A DNA stretch of 45,523 bases from CAYSDH01 sp964429805 (GCA_964429805.1 CAYSDH010000023.1:1-45523), one strand, 5' to 3'; numbered from the stretch's first letter, positions 8,883 through 18,867 are shown. Notes: generated by a model from the letters alone, not told the origin. Program-made: numbers and translations.

Positions 8883-10004
8883 ATGGGCAAGCTGAAAGAA
8901 ATATGGGGGTATGAGCTTTTTGAGCTCTTTCACCAACCGGTTACCGTAAAGAACTTCTTCTTTCTGGCCTTCCTTATTGTGGCCACATTGTTCTTTTTAA
9001 AGCTGTACAAGGCATTTGTCCATAAGACGCTAAAGCCTACCAAGTGGTTTGATGAAGAGCGTGCTAAAATGGTGTATGGCATAGGACGGATCTTGATTAT
9101 CATCTTGGCCATCTTCTTAGTGTTTTATGCCATGAACCTGAAGACCGCTTGGAATGGTTTTCTCAACTATGAAATAGTTCACGAGCATGATGAGACGGAA
9201 GGATTCTCTATGCGAGTCTATAATATCTTCCTCTTTATTCTTGCATTGGTCATTGGTCGTATGTTAATGCGATTGGCCACGAGTATGACCAAGAATGGGC
9301 TGCGCGCTAACCCGCGAATAGACACGGCTCAAGAGTTTACCATTACCAAGTTAGTTGGCTATGCGGGTGGCATTATCACTTTTTTAATAGCTGTTCAGGC
9401 GGCCGGGTTTAACTTAACGGCTATTCTATTTGGATCAGCAGCGCTTCTGGTTGCGCTCGGTTTGGGTATCCAGCACATTTTTGATGATATAATCTCGGGG
9501 CTTATTCTTCTGTTTGACGACACGTTTCAAGTAGGCGATGTCATTGAGGTTGATGGTATGGTGGCGCAGGTCAAGCACATTGACATACGGACATCGCGCG
9601 TACTGACTAAAGATGGTGTGACCATTGTGGTGCCTAACAGAAAGCTGACCAGCAGCAACATTGACAACATGAGTCATGGCAGCCCACTCTCGCGATTTAA
9701 CATAGATGTGGGTGTGGCATACGGATCAGACGTGGCGCAGGTCAAAGAACTACTATACAACTGTGCGAAAGAGCATGCGGATGTGAGCAAGAGCAAAGCC
9801 ATTATTGTCCAATTCACTGATTTTGGTGACTCCTCTTTAAAGTTCAGACTGTTATTCTGGACTCAGCGCATTTGGGATGTAGAAGTGTTGCAAAGCGAGC
9901 TCCGTTTTGGCATACACGAGGCGTTTGTGCGCCATAACATTAAGATACCTTATCCGCAGCGAGAGATACATGTGAATGACAGAAGTCAGGACTTGACTTA
10001 CTGA
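8883..10004 (+). CDS. Small-conductance mechanosensitive channel, MscS family
   Basis: The predicted inner-membrane channel opens under membrane tension to release solutes in hypo-osmotic shock. The 373-residue product has two N-terminal hydrophobic segments (about 20-40 and 60-85), another near 115-135, then the pore-forming TM3 (about 155-215) with the small-residue-rich helix GSAALLVALGLG. The conserved soluble beta domain follows (FQVGDVIEVDG and VPNRKLTSSNIDN). The ATG abuts the dnaG stop codon. The 3' end overlaps the convergent recJ by 7 bp. Length is between E. coli MscS (286) and the larger paralogues, as is common in Bacteroidota. Confidence 0.93.
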   Translation: MGKLKEIWGYELFELFHQPVTVKNFFFLAFLIVATLFFLKLYKAFVHKTLKPTKWFDEERAKMVYGIGRILIIILAIFLVFYAMNLKTAWNGFLNYEIVHEHDETEGFSMRVYNIFLFILALVIGRMLMRLATSMTKNGLRANPRIDTAQEFTITKLVGYAGGIITFLIAVQAAGFNLTAILFGSAALLVALGLGIQHIFDDIISGLILLFDDTFQVGDVIEVDGMVAQVKHIDIRTSRVLTKDGVTIVVPNRKLTSSNIDNMSHGSPLSRFNIDVGVAYGSDVAQVKELLYNCAKEHADVSKSKAIIVQFTDFGDSSLKFRLLFWTQRIWDVEVLQSELRFGIHEAFVRHNIKIPYPQREIHVNDRSQDLTY

Positions 10005-11734
10005 GCCTGCTGCACATCAACCGTGAGGCGAATGTCTTTGAGGTTGAGTTGCAAGGATGTATTGCCTCTCCAGGTGTTCTCTTCTATTGAAAACACAATG
10101 CTAAATGGTTGACCCGACTGCACTATATCCATCTTGTCAGCCAATCCGAAACCGATGCCGTTGAGCGGTATGTCTAAATCATCGTTTTGAGTCACGACTA
10201 GTCTTAGGTGTTCTTCTTTAAGAATGCGTGACGCTCCGGTGTCATAACAACCATGTGCTACAAATAGAGGTCTCATGTTTTTTGGACCAAAGGGAGCAAG
10301 CTGACGCAGTATGTTATAGAACTTTTTGTTGACGTCTGTCAGTCGAATCTCCGCATCAATGAGCTGCTCGGGAATGAGCAAACCCAGGTCGAGCGTATTA
10401 CGCACAGTTTCCTCAAACCTCCTCTTAAACTCTGGGAGCTTGTCTTTTTCCATGGTCAGACCAGCGGCATATTTGTGGCCACCAAAATTGACTAACAAGT
10501 CACTGCAGGAGTTGATGGCTTCATAGACATCAAAGTGTCTGACTGAGCGGGCAGAACCCGTTATCTTGTCTCCATTGCCAGTAAGCACGATGGTGGGTCG
10601 GTAATAATGATCCATCAATCTACTCGCGACAATACCAACTACACCTTTGTGCCAGCCGCCATTAAACACGACTGTGCTTCTCTTCTTTTCCTCTTCTGGA
10701 CTCTCTTGGAGCAACTCTAAGGCGTGCTCTGTAATTCTCTGGTCAAGCTCTCTGCGCTCCTTGTTATATCGATTTACCTCTTCCGCTAACTCCAAGACAC
10801 TGTCCCTGTCTTTGGAAGTGAGTAAAGCCACCGCATCACCTCCACTTTTTATACGTCCAGCGGCATTAATGCGCGGTGCAACGATAAACACGAGATCTGT
10901 TACGCTGAGTATCTTTTTGACATTCGCGACTTCAAGTAATGCGTTTACACCAACAGAAGGGGCCTCATTGACGCGCTTCATACCATAGTGCATCAAGACT
11001 CTGTTTTCACCAGTAATGGGGACTATATCTGCACCTATTGCCAATGCCACCAAGTCCAAATACTGGTCTGTAAGCGCATCTGGTAGGTCCATGGCCACAG
11101 ACAGGCCTTTGAGTAATTTATATCCTACTCCACATCCGCACAGCTCTTTGTAAGGATACGGACAGTCACTGCGCTTTGGGTCCAGCACCGCATATGCTTT
11201 TGGCAGTTCCTTTCCTGGTCGGTGATGATCACAGATAATGATGTCAACGCCCTTATCATTTGCATGATCTACTTTATCAATGGCCTTTATGCCACAGTCT
11301 AAAGTGATAATCAGACTAAAGTCATTGTCGGCTGCAAAATCGACTCCTTTAAATGACAGTCCATATCCCTCTTCATACCTGTCTGGAATGTAAAAAGTGA
11401 TGTTGGAAGTAAGCTCACTGAGCACAGAGAAAACCAGTGAGACTGACGTGGTGCCATCTACATCATAATCGCCATAGACCATGATGTTTTCACCGCCCTC
11501 TATGGCCTGCTTTAGGCGTCTTACAGCCTTGTCCATATCCTTCATCAAGAATGGATTATGCGCATGACTTAGCTGAGGTCGAAAGAACTTCTTGGCCGTG
11601 TCAAAATCATCTATTCCACGCTGTATAAGCAGAGAGGCAAGCACCTCAGAAATGTTTAACTCCTTGGCAAAGGCCGACACCCTGGATGATTCTGGACGCT
11701 CAATAACCGTCCACTTTTTCTTGGGCTTATTCAT
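9998..11734 (-). CDS. recJ: Single-stranded-DNA-specific exonuclease RecJ
   Basis: RecJ degrades single-stranded DNA 5' to 3' in recombination and repair. At 578 residues it has normal length. The DHH-superfamily motifs are intact: D89-Y-D91-V-D93-G (motif I), ITLDCG (motif II), D169-H170-H171 in CDHHRPG (motif III), GCGVGYKLL, and APRINAAGR. The DHHA1 domain has GGHKYAAGLTM, and a C-terminal OB-fold region follows. Its ATG overlaps the end of the upstream oligopeptidase gene by 8 bp (ATGAATAA), so the two are likely translationally coupled. The 3' end overlaps the MscS gene by 7 bp. Confidence 0.97.
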   Translation of the reverse strand: MNKPKKKWTVIERPESSRVSAFAKELNISEVLASLLIQRGIDDFDTAKKFFRPQLSHAHNPFLMKDMDKAVRRLKQAIEGGENIMVYGDYDVDGTTSVSLVFSVLSELTSNITFYIPDRYEEGYGLSFKGVDFAADNDFSLIITLDCGIKAIDKVDHANDKGVDIIICDHHRPGKELPKAYAVLDPKRSDCPYPYKELCGCGVGYKLLKGLSVAMDLPDALTDQYLDLVALAIGADIVPITGENRVLMHYGMKRVNEAPSVGVNALLEVANVKKILSVTDLVFIVAPRINAAGRIKSGGDAVALLTSKDRDSVLELAEEVNRYNKERRELDQRITEHALELLQESPEEEKKRSTVVFNGGWHKGVVGIVASRLMDHYYRPTIVLTGNGDKITGSARSVRHFDVYEAINSCSDLLVNFGGHKYAAGLTMEKDKLPEFKRRFEETVRNTLDLGLLIPEQLIDAEIRLTDVNKKFYNILRQLAPFGPKNMRPLFVAHGCYDTGASRILKEEHLRLVVTQNDDLDIPLNGIGFGLADKMDIVQSGQPFSIVFSIEENTWRGNTSLQLNLKDIRLTVDVQQAQ

Positions 11735-13931
11735 TAATGCCCTCTAGGTTTAAGATGAATGCGTACTCAAGCGCAATTTCTTTGTATCGTTCAAATCTGC
11801 CTGAGGCACCACCGTGACCTGTATCCATATTGCAATACATCACAATCATGTTGTCTCCTTGATGATTATCTCTGAGTCTTGCGATCCACTTTGCGGGTTC
11901 CCAGTACTGCACTTGACTATCCCAGTAACCAGTCGTGATGAGCGTGTTTGGGTAAGCCATCGGCTTGACATTATCATAAGGCGAGTAGGACTTCATGTAG
12001 TCATAATATTTCTTCTCGTTTGGGTTACCCCACTCACTATACTCACCTGTCGTGAGCGGTATAGTCTCGTCAAGCATGGTGGTAACCACATCAACAAATG
12101 GCACGGCTGCCACAATACCATTCCACAACTCTGGTCGCATGTTCATGACTGCTCCCATCAACAGTCCACCAGCACTTCCGCCCATGGCGTATAGATGGCC
12201 TTTGCTTGTATAGCCTTCCTTTATCAGAAAGTCACCACAGTCTATGAAATCTGTAAACGTGTTCTTCTTATTGAGCATTTTTCCATCCTCATACCAATGG
12301 CGCCCCATCTCTTCTCCGCCTCTAATGTGAGCGATGGCATAGGCAAATCCGCGGTCAAGCAAACTAAGCCTCACTGAGCTAAAGTAGGCGTCCATACTAG
12401 AGCCATAAGAGCCATAGGCATAAAGTAAAAGTGGCGCAGACCCATCAGGTTTAAAACCCTTTTTATAGACCAAAGAGATGGGCACTTGAGTGCCGTCTGT
12501 GGCTGTAGCAAAAAGTCGTTCTGAGCTGTAATCCTCTACTTTAAAGGATCCACCAAGCACTTCTTGTTGCTTGAGCAAGGTTCGCTTCTTGCTGCGCATG
12601 TCAAAATCATAGGTTGAGTTTGGCGTGACCATTGACGTGTATCCGTATCGCAGCACGCTAGTGTCAAACTCTGGGTTAGCGCTGGCATAGGCGGTGTATG
12701 CGGGGTCTTGAAACTCCATGTAATAGTCCTCTTGACCATCCCAGGTTTTTATTCTGATTTCATTGAGACCATTTTTTCGCTCTTCGATTACCAAGTGGTC
12801 TTTGAAAATCTCTATTCCCTCAAGCAAGACATCGTCTCGGTGGGCAATTACTTCTTCCCAATTTGCTCTACCAGGCGCATCTACAGAAGTCTTCATGAGT
12901 CTGAAGTTCTTCGCATTTAGATTAGTCACGATATAAAAACTGTCTCCATAATGCGACACACTATACTCGTGTTTAAGCTCACGAGGTTCTAGGATTTTAA
13001 ACTCTCCATAGGGGTCATTCGCGTCCAAATACTTGTACTCGGTGGCTAGGGTGTGTGAACTTCCAATGATTAAAAATCGCTTGGACTTGGTCTTGTACAC
13101 AAAGGTGGAGTACTCCTCATCCTTCTCTTCAAAGATCAACACATCGTCACTGGTTGGGGTGCCCAGCACGTGCCTGTAAATCTTGTGCGAGCGCAGTGTC
13201 ACCTCATCTTTTCGGGTATAAAAGACGGTCTTGTTATCATTGGCCCAGGTGACACCTCCAGTGGTGTTTTCAATTTTATCCTCAAGCATTTCACCTGTAC
13301 TCAGGTTTTTAAAGTGGACGGTGTATTGTCTTCTTGAGACAGTGTCTAAGCCATAGGCCAAGAGCTCATTGTTTGGACTGACTGATGCACCTCCAATAGC
13401 AAAATAGGAGTGCCCCACTGCCATTTCAGGCCCATTGAGCATGATTTGCTCTTCGGCATCCAAGCTTTCTTTTTTTCTACAACGGAAGGCATAGTCTTTC
13501 CCATCTTCAAAGCGACTATAGTACCAGTATCCATTTACTTTAACTGGCACCGAGCTGTCGTCTTTTTTCACTCTAGCTACCATTTCATCAAAGAGTGACT
13601 TCTGAAAGCCTTCTGTATGATTTAAGAGTGATTTTTGATAGGTGTTTTCTTCATTGAGATAGTCCAGCACATCTTGAGTTTGAGCATCTCTGTCCTTCTC
13701 TGAGGCCTTTTTCTGCTCATCACTTAGTTTCATCCAGTAATACTCGTCCATTCGCTCATCACCGTGCTTTACAAGTGTTTTGGCTATTTTCTTTGCGTCC
13801 GGTGTGCTTACCGAAGTCTTATTCTCCATTTTTCTTTTTTTACTTGATTCTACAAGCTCACCATTGCATGATGAAAAAAACACGACTCCTGATCCTGCAA
13901 GAATCAAGACAGAACGAAATAAAGTCATCAT
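11727..13931 (-). CDS. ptrB: Prolyl oligopeptidase-family peptidase (oligopeptidase B-like) lipoprotein
   Basis: The serine peptidase of family S9A would cleave short peptides, after basic residues if it behaves as oligopeptidase B. The 734-residue product has an N-terminal seven-bladed propeller region (about 60-470) and a C-terminal alpha/beta-hydrolase domain. The catalytic triad is readable: Ser586 in MGGSAGG, Asp671 in GYWDSQVQYWEP, His706 in DTGHGG. The N-terminus has a hydrophobic stretch ending FFSSC, a likely lipobox, so the enzyme is probably an envelope lipoprotein rather than cytoplasmic like E. coli PtrB. It overlaps recJ by 8 bp. Substrate preference is inferred from family resemblance. 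Confidence 0.92.
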   Translation of the reverse strand: MMTLFRSVLILAGSGVVFFSSCNGELVESSKKRKMENKTSVSTPDAKKIAKTLVKHGDERMDEYYWMKLSDEQKKASEKDRDAQTQDVLDYLNEENTYQKSLLNHTEGFQKSLFDEMVARVKKDDSSVPVKVNGYWYYSRFEDGKDYAFRCRKKESLDAEEQIMLNGPEMAVGHSYFAIGGASVSPNNELLAYGLDTVSRRQYTVHFKNLSTGEMLEDKIENTTGGVTWANDNKTVFYTRKDEVTLRSHKIYRHVLGTPTSDDVLIFEEKDEEYSTFVYKTKSKRFLIIGSSHTLATEYKYLDANDPYGEFKILEPRELKHEYSVSHYGDSFYIVTNLNAKNFRLMKTSVDAPGRANWEEVIAHRDDVLLEGIEIFKDHLVIEERKNGLNEIRIKTWDGQEDYYMEFQDPAYTAYASANPEFDTSVLRYGYTSMVTPNSTYDFDMRSKKRTLLKQQEVLGGSFKVEDYSSERLFATATDGTQVPISLVYKKGFKPDGSAPLLLYAYGSYGSSMDAYFSSVRLSLLDRGFAYAIAHIRGGEEMGRHWYEDGKMLNKKNTFTDFIDCGDFLIKEGYTSKGHLYAMGGSAGGLLMGAVMNMRPELWNGIVAAVPFVDVVTTMLDETIPLTTGEYSEWGNPNEKKYYDYMKSYSPYDNVKPMAYPNTLITTGYWDSQVQYWEPAKWIARLRDNHQGDNMIVMYCNMDTGHGGASGRFERYKEIALEYAFILNLEGINE

Positions 13932-13993
13932 AAAGTGAGGTGTATAGCTCGCCCAACATGGACAAGCTCAAATATAAGTTTTAAAGCTAGGTG

Positions 13994-14025
13994 CAAATAA
14001 AAAGCCCCGAGCAATGCTCGGAGCT
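13994..14025 (-). terminator. Rho-independent terminator after the acidic lipoprotein gene
   Basis: Read on the minus strand, a 9-bp GC-rich stem (GCTCCGAGC / GCTCGGGGC, loop ATT, one G-U pair) is followed by TTTTTATTT. It lies 25 bp past the stop of the 14050-14904 gene and 60 bp upstream of the oligopeptidase start. It separates the porZ-recO-receptor chain from the ptrB-recJ pair. Confidence 0.85.
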
Positions 14026-14049
14026 TCAAAAATTCATGTGTATGAAGGA

Positions 14050-14904
14050 TTAGTCACAACCCATCACACCGCTTCCGCTTACTTCTTGGAAGCTTCCGTT
14101 ATATGGCTCATAAGAGAACCATAAGTCTAAGAAGTCTAACCACGCGAAGTACTCTCCATTGAAATTCATGTTACCACCAGAAACGTTTAAGTTTCCACCA
14201 GTAGACCAGAACACATGTCCTTCTTGAAAATCAAAGACAAACGAGAACGCCTCATCATTTAGCGCTCCAACGTCACCATCCCAGTTATGCCAGTCAAGCA
14301 CATTGTATGAACCTTGAGCCTCATCTTCGTAGACCCAGTAATAGGCCCAACCTCTGAAGAAGTCAAATGGATCATCATCAACGTCAAAGTCACCATTAGC
14401 CAGTCCTTCAAGGTCTCCGGCAAAACCGAGTACACCAGAGATTCCGTCAACTGGTACATCGCCACCAGGGTTTATTCCGAAGGCAGTTTCTCCGTCTACA
14501 GAAAAGCAGAATGCATAGTCAATAGGCATGCTTGTTGGTCCTGCAGACACAAAGCCTCCAGCCCCATCGCCAAATCCGCCTCCTGCAGAGACAAACACGA
14601 CTTCAGACCCATTTTGGGTTTCAACGATTTCCATGTTTGCGCTTGTACCAAAGTTCCAATCTGGGTCTGGATCAGCAAAGCTGAAACTCTTCTCCATTCC
14701 TGGCTTTAGGACAATGAACTTGTTCATCGTGTGGTTATACACTTTGACAGTTGAGATAGTCTTGATTCTCTGTGCAGCAGCATCTTGCTGCTCTTGAGTC
14801 AATGACTTACCACCTGTAACTTGTGTTCCGGGTGCATATTCTTTAGAGCATGACACCATCAGGGCCAATGCAAAGAATGCGCACGTAATTTTTATTAATC
14901 TCAT
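14050..14904 (-). CDS. Acidic lipoprotein of unknown function
   Basis: I do not recognise this 284-residue product. It begins with a lipoprotein signal (MRLIKITCAFFALALMVSC, acyl Cys19) and a short basic/Gln-rich helix (LTQEQQDAAAQRI). The rest is beta-prone, rich in Gly, Asp and aromatic residues, with clusters such as DFDVDDDPFDFFRG and YYWVYEDEAQG and few basic residues, typical of a surface-exposed or calcium-bound beta-protein. It follows a small outer-membrane barrel gene by 39 bp on the same strand and precedes a strong terminator, so it is probably the last gene of that unit and may work with the barrel protein. No catalytic motif is visible. Confidence 0.75.
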   Translation of the reverse strand: MRLIKITCAFFALALMVSCSKEYAPGTQVTGGKSLTQEQQDAAAQRIKTISTVKVYNHTMNKFIVLKPGMEKSFSFADPDPDWNFGTSANMEIVETQNGSEVVFVSAGGGFGDGAGGFVSAGPTSMPIDYAFCFSVDGETAFGINPGGDVPVDGISGVLGFAGDLEGLANGDFDVDDDPFDFFRGWAYYWVYEDEAQGSYNVLDWHNWDGDVGALNDEAFSFVFDFQEGHVFWSTGGNLNVSGGNMNFNGEYFAWLDFLDLWFSYEPYNGSFQEVSGSGVMGCD

Positions 14905-14943
14905 TTCGATTGGTATTAGATAATGGATACCAAATTAAGGAAA

Positions 14944-15603
14944 TCAGAATATGATTCCCAATCTGATTTGACCCAAAGCAGTTGGCCCAACATTAAATGA
15001 ACCACCGTTAACTTCAACTACGTCATCAGCACCTTCAAATGTCGATGATGTTGTCTTGTCACCTTCGCTAGTCAATTGAAATCCGAAACCAAATTCAGCT
15101 CCAAGGAAAATGTTTTGTGCAAAGTAGTAGTCCACACCGGCCACTGCATTTGCTCCAAAACTTAGATCCATTTGAGAAGTAGTGATTTCTTGAACATCAT
15201 CACCATCATATACGTCATTCTTAGTTCCGTTTGATGATAATCCAATTAGAAGCTCAGCTCCGTAGTAAGGCGACAACTTGTCTGTACCTACTAAGTGCCA
15301 CTCAAGACCTGGACGAAGAACTAGGTTAAAATTGCTCGTTCTGTCATTTAGCTCCAACGTGTCAGTAGAAGCGGCTGTAGGAGTAGATGTACTGTTGTAG
15401 CCTAAAAAGACATTTGCTCTAAAGGCACTTGTTTCAGTTGTAAATGAACGAAACTTGATACCTGAGATGCTAATTGGGTTACCTCCTAGTGGAGCGAACT
15501 GGACTTCCATGCTCTTGCTTCCAGCAACTTGTTTGTTTGTTTGAGCTTCGGCTGAAAATGCGATTAGCATTGCAACAGCGATAAATAGAATCGACTTTTT
15601 CAT
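14944..15603 (-). CDS. Small outer-membrane beta-barrel protein
   Basis: The start at 15603 gives MKKSILFIAVAMLIAFSAEAQ, a clean signal peptide; a start 27 bp upstream would only add a poor N-terminal extension. The mature protein (219-residue precursor) has alternating beta-strands (FNLVLRPGLEWHL, AVAGVDYYFAQNIFLGAEFGFGFQL) and ends in Phe (QIRLGIIF), as outer-membrane barrels recognised by BamA do. It resembles the broad OmpA/OmpW-like barrel group but I cannot name a family. It lies between the TonB-dependent receptor (129 bp upstream) and the acidic lipoprotein (39 bp downstream). Confidence 0.75.
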   Translation of the reverse strand: MKKSILFIAVAMLIAFSAEAQTNKQVAGSKSMEVQFAPLGGNPISISGIKFRSFTTETSAFRANVFLGYNSTSTPTAASTDTLELNDRTSNFNLVLRPGLEWHLVGTDKLSPYYGAELLIGLSSNGTKNDVYDGDDVQEITTSQMDLSFGANAVAGVDYYFAQNIFLGAEFGFGFQLTSEGDKTTSSTFEGADDVVEVNGGSFNVGPTALGQIRLGIIF

Positions 15604-15732
15604 TATGTAGAATTTTAGATTGTTGCACAAAAGTGGAGCTAATACATGGATTATTCAAAAACTTTTATTGAGCCTGCATCCACGCTGCATTATGGACAAC
15701 TTTTTGTCAGGGGCGCGAAATTAATAGGGAAA

Positions 15733-18138
15733 TCAGAGTCGAGTTCGTATGCTAAAAATGAAATTTCGGCCTGGAGCGCTCAACCCAGAGGCAAAAGGCT
15801 TGTAGTGCTCATCGAGTATGTTTTCTACTGAAAAGTTAATGTCCACCATGTCTACTAGGGCATAGGTGCAATTTAGGTTTATGGTCTTCCAGTCCGGGAA
15901 CTCCCCGTTTAGCCCTTCGTTAGGATTGTCTGTTCTGCCCGGTGCAATCGACTCCGAATCCTTGAAACCACTGTACATAAAGTAGGTGCTCAGTCTTAAT
16001 TTTTGATGCTCATAAGCCAATTCTGCCTTACCAAAAACAGGGGGTATATGCGCCAAAGGCAAGTTAGACTCTAGGTCATCGCCTACGGTGTATGTACCAC
16101 CCAGTGACAGTGAGAGGTACTTACCAATCGGTGCCTTTGCAGTAATGTCGAGTCCATATATGCGCGCCTCGCTGGCGTTCATGTTGGTGACTATGCGCGC
16201 CAACTCTCCATCAATGAGCAGGCTGTCCTCTCCATTGAGGGTGAAGTCTCTCTGAACAATGGCATCTACTATGTGCGTATAAAAAGCAGTCGCTCTGATA
16301 TGTAAGTCCTCCGCTTTGTTTGAAAAGGATAGACCAAGTTCTCCATTGAGCGTATACTCATTGGTCAAAAAATCGTTAGGCACCACTACTAGTCCGTCTC
16401 GCTCAAAGACTTTTCCGTAATCATCGACATTTGGTGAACGAAAACCGGTGGAAGTCACCGCATCTACCTGCAGTTTGTCTGTGGCTTTCCATGTGGCGCC
16501 AAGACTACCTGTGAAGGCTCCGTTGTCAAAGATGACCTCATCAAAAGGGAGTATATAAAACGTGGTGTCTTTGAATTCTGAACTTAAGTACGCGTGACTA
16601 TAACGCACTCCAGCATTATACCTGAAGCGCTTGCTGACCTTGGTCACCATGCTCATGTACGCCTCAATGGTACTCATCTTGCTTCCACCATCTGGATATC
16701 GAGAAGCAGCAAGGCCAAGACTGCCATCTATGATGTCTGTGGTAAACGCCTTAGAAGCCACATCATTGGAGGTCATTTGAATGCCATAATACACATCTCT
16801 ATTAGCTAGGCGTTTTGTCATATCAGCATTTAGGCTGAGCACTCTGACGTCTTCTTCTCTAGTCACCTCGCTACTATTTCCAAACCTCCTGTTAATTCGG
16901 TCTTCATCAATGCGCTGATAGGCGACTACAGTTTTCGCTTTGTCAAAGACTTTGGAGTCAGAGAGGATATCTACGGTGGCTGACACAAGTAGTCTGTTTT
17001 GAGGGCCATAGTCCCATCGTGCAAACCTGAGACTTCCATCATCTCCGACATCATTTAGACGGTCAAAACGAGGCACATCAGAACTTGTGGAGTACTGACC
17101 AGACATGGTCAATGCGATACTGTCAGAGAGCGGAATGAGCAGTTTTTGATAGACGTCTGTCTGATCATAGCCCGTACCTATCTGAGTATGTGGGTCAGAG
17201 TTTATTCTGATGCTATCTACACCGTCTGTCGTGGTAATAAAGTTGGGCATAAGGCCCCACTCTGCATCTCCGTGCGACCTCTTAGCACCCATTCTCAAAT
17301 CATCAAATCGGCTGTGAGTAAAGGAGCTGAACCAAGAGATCTTTTTAGACGCAAGGTTAAAGTCAGCGTGTGCCGTGCTTTCTTTGGCGGCAGAAGAGTA
17401 GCGCAACATACCGGCTACTGATTGTAGCAGTGTGGTGTCGTTTGCAGCCAAAACAGGCTTTTTGGTTTTAAAATGTATCACTCCACCGAGCGCATCACTT
17501 CCATAGACTAAAGATCCCGGCCCATAAATCACTTCTGTCTCTTCCAAGATATTGGCGTCTACAGAAATGGCATTTTGCAAATGACCACTGCGATAGATAG
17601 CATTATTCATCCTTACTCCATCAATGACGAGTAGTATTCTGTTAGCCTCAAATCCTCTGATAATGGGGCTTCCGCCTCCAAGCTGACTTCGCTGGACGAA
17701 AATATTTCCCGTCTTCTCTAACATGTCTGCTGCTGTGCGTGGATCCTTTCTTTCTATCTCTTGAATGGGTATCAACTCTACTTTTTGCGGAATGTCTATC
17801 GCCTTTTCACGAGCACTCACCACATCAAAGGGTCGCATAGTAATCACGTTAGGTATAAGTGAGAGCACATAGCCTGCATTCTTTAAGTCAGACTTGGTCA
17901 TGGATGTGTCTACAAAGCCTGTGTGGGTGACCACCAAGTAGTCTTGCTCAGCAAATTCTGCCAAGGAGGCCTTGCCCTCAGCATCAGTTGTAGTTAATAG
18001 ATTACCTGCCGTAACGTGCGCCCCTTCTACAGGACTATTATTCTCAGCACTTACCACTCTCAACACTTGTCCTGATGCTATTCCTCCGCTAGATAGTAGG
18101 ATGAACATCAGAATTTTTACAACGTCACTTTTCCTCAT
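15733..18138 (-). CDS. TonB-dependent outer-membrane receptor
   Basis: The 801-residue receptor has a signal peptide (residues 1-24, ending IASGQ), a carboxypeptidase-regulatory-like Ig domain (about 25-95), a plug domain (about 110-235) with the typical QLGGGSPIIRGFEANRIL, IDGVRMN and YGSDALGGVIHF signatures, and a 22-strand barrel to the C-terminus (FIFSIRTRL, terminal aromatic-x-Leu pattern). The plug resembles haem or siderophore receptors more than SusC glycan receptors, and no SusD is nearby, so metal or cofactor uptake is inferred with modest certainty. Its ATG overlaps the recO stop by one base (TAATG), indicating translational coupling. Confidence 0.9.
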   Translation of the reverse strand: MRKSDVVKILMFILLSSGGIASGQVLRVVSAENNSPVEGAHVTAGNLLTTTDAEGKASLAEFAEQDYLVVTHTGFVDTSMTKSDLKNAGYVLSLIPNVITMRPFDVVSAREKAIDIPQKVELIPIQEIERKDPRTAADMLEKTGNIFVQRSQLGGGSPIIRGFEANRILLVIDGVRMNNAIYRSGHLQNAISVDANILEETEVIYGPGSLVYGSDALGGVIHFKTKKPVLAANDTTLLQSVAGMLRYSSAAKESTAHADFNLASKKISWFSSFTHSRFDDLRMGAKRSHGDAEWGLMPNFITTTDGVDSIRINSDPHTQIGTGYDQTDVYQKLLIPLSDSIALTMSGQYSTSSDVPRFDRLNDVGDDGSLRFARWDYGPQNRLLVSATVDILSDSKVFDKAKTVVAYQRIDEDRINRRFGNSSEVTREEDVRVLSLNADMTKRLANRDVYYGIQMTSNDVASKAFTTDIIDGSLGLAASRYPDGGSKMSTIEAYMSMVTKVSKRFRYNAGVRYSHAYLSSEFKDTTFYILPFDEVIFDNGAFTGSLGATWKATDKLQVDAVTSTGFRSPNVDDYGKVFERDGLVVVPNDFLTNEYTLNGELGLSFSNKAEDLHIRATAFYTHIVDAIVQRDFTLNGEDSLLIDGELARIVTNMNASEARIYGLDITAKAPIGKYLSLSLGGTYTVGDDLESNLPLAHIPPVFGKAELAYEHQKLRLSTYFMYSGFKDSESIAPGRTDNPNEGLNGEFPDWKTINLNCTYALVDMVDINFSVENILDEHYKPFASGLSAPGRNFIFSIRTRL

Positions 18139-18857
18139 TAATGAAAGGTTTCTCGAAGAATGAGGTGCGAATTTAGTTCTTTGAAGTCCTCGAGTTGTAT
18201 TCTGTAATACACCAAAACATCATTCAGCACGCCATTCTTATCTTCTACTGACAGTTTAAGATTGGAAATGGCATCAAGATTCATGCCGCATATACTGTGA
18301 AAAAGCTCGGCTGAGCGGCCAGTCAGGCAGTCTGCGTGAAGTGGCTTTGCCCCTGCGAAATAACCTTCTCTCATGTCAAAGAAAGTTTGGTCCTCTCCCG
18401 CCTGTGGGTAAAAGCCTAAGAATCCAGTCAGGCCAATGGCTATAGCGATGTGAAAGCCGCCATGATCTTGGGCCGCATTGAGCCACTCGATGCCCGCTTG
18501 GAGGTAGTCAAACATCGGTTCGCTTTCGGCTTCTTCTTTGAGGGACTTGGCAATCAGCTCAGAGAGAAACATGGCCTGTGCCGCCTTGGCGTGATTTTGA
18601 TGCAACTGGGCTGTAGAGATGGCCAGGCTGCATTCTCTGATTTTATGAAGTGATGATTTCTGACTTAATATCGCATCGACATCAAGGATGGTGAAGGGAC
18701 TAAAAAAGGCCGCTTTGCTTCCTTTCTTTTTACCGCGTTCGGTGCGAATGATAAAGGAAAGAAGTCCGTGACTACGGGTAAGAATTTTGACGATACGTTG
18801 CTGCTCACCATACCTCATCGAGGTGAGTACAATGCCTCGAAGCTTATTCTCTTGCAT
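18138..18857 (-). CDS. recO: DNA repair protein RecO
   Basis: RecO loads RecA onto SSB-coated DNA in the RecFOR pathway. The 239-residue product has the N-terminal OB-fold (KLRGIVLTSMRYGEQQRIVKI ... SPFTILDVDAI) followed by the all-helical domain. No CxxC zinc-binding pairs are visible in the C-terminal part, which is common outside Firmicutes and Deinococcus. It starts 10 bp after porZ and ends in a one-base overlap with the TonB-dependent receptor gene, so three genes with different roles form one transcription unit. Confidence 0.93.
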   Translation of the reverse strand: MQENKLRGIVLTSMRYGEQQRIVKILTRSHGLLSFIIRTERGKKKGSKAAFFSPFTILDVDAILSQKSSLHKIRECSLAISTAQLHQNHAKAAQAMFLSELIAKSLKEEAESEPMFDYLQAGIEWLNAAQDHGGFHIAIAIGLTGFLGFYPQAGEDQTFFDMREGYFAGAKPLHADCLTGRSAELFHSICGMNLDAISNLKLSVEDKNGVLNDVLVYYRIQLEDFKELNSHLILRETFH

Positions 18858-18867
18858 GAATAGGTGG

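Noticed and set aside
15646..15831. Small plus-strand frame between the barrel and receptor genes
   Set aside because: It overlaps the receptor gene antisense and has no recognisable domain or start context.
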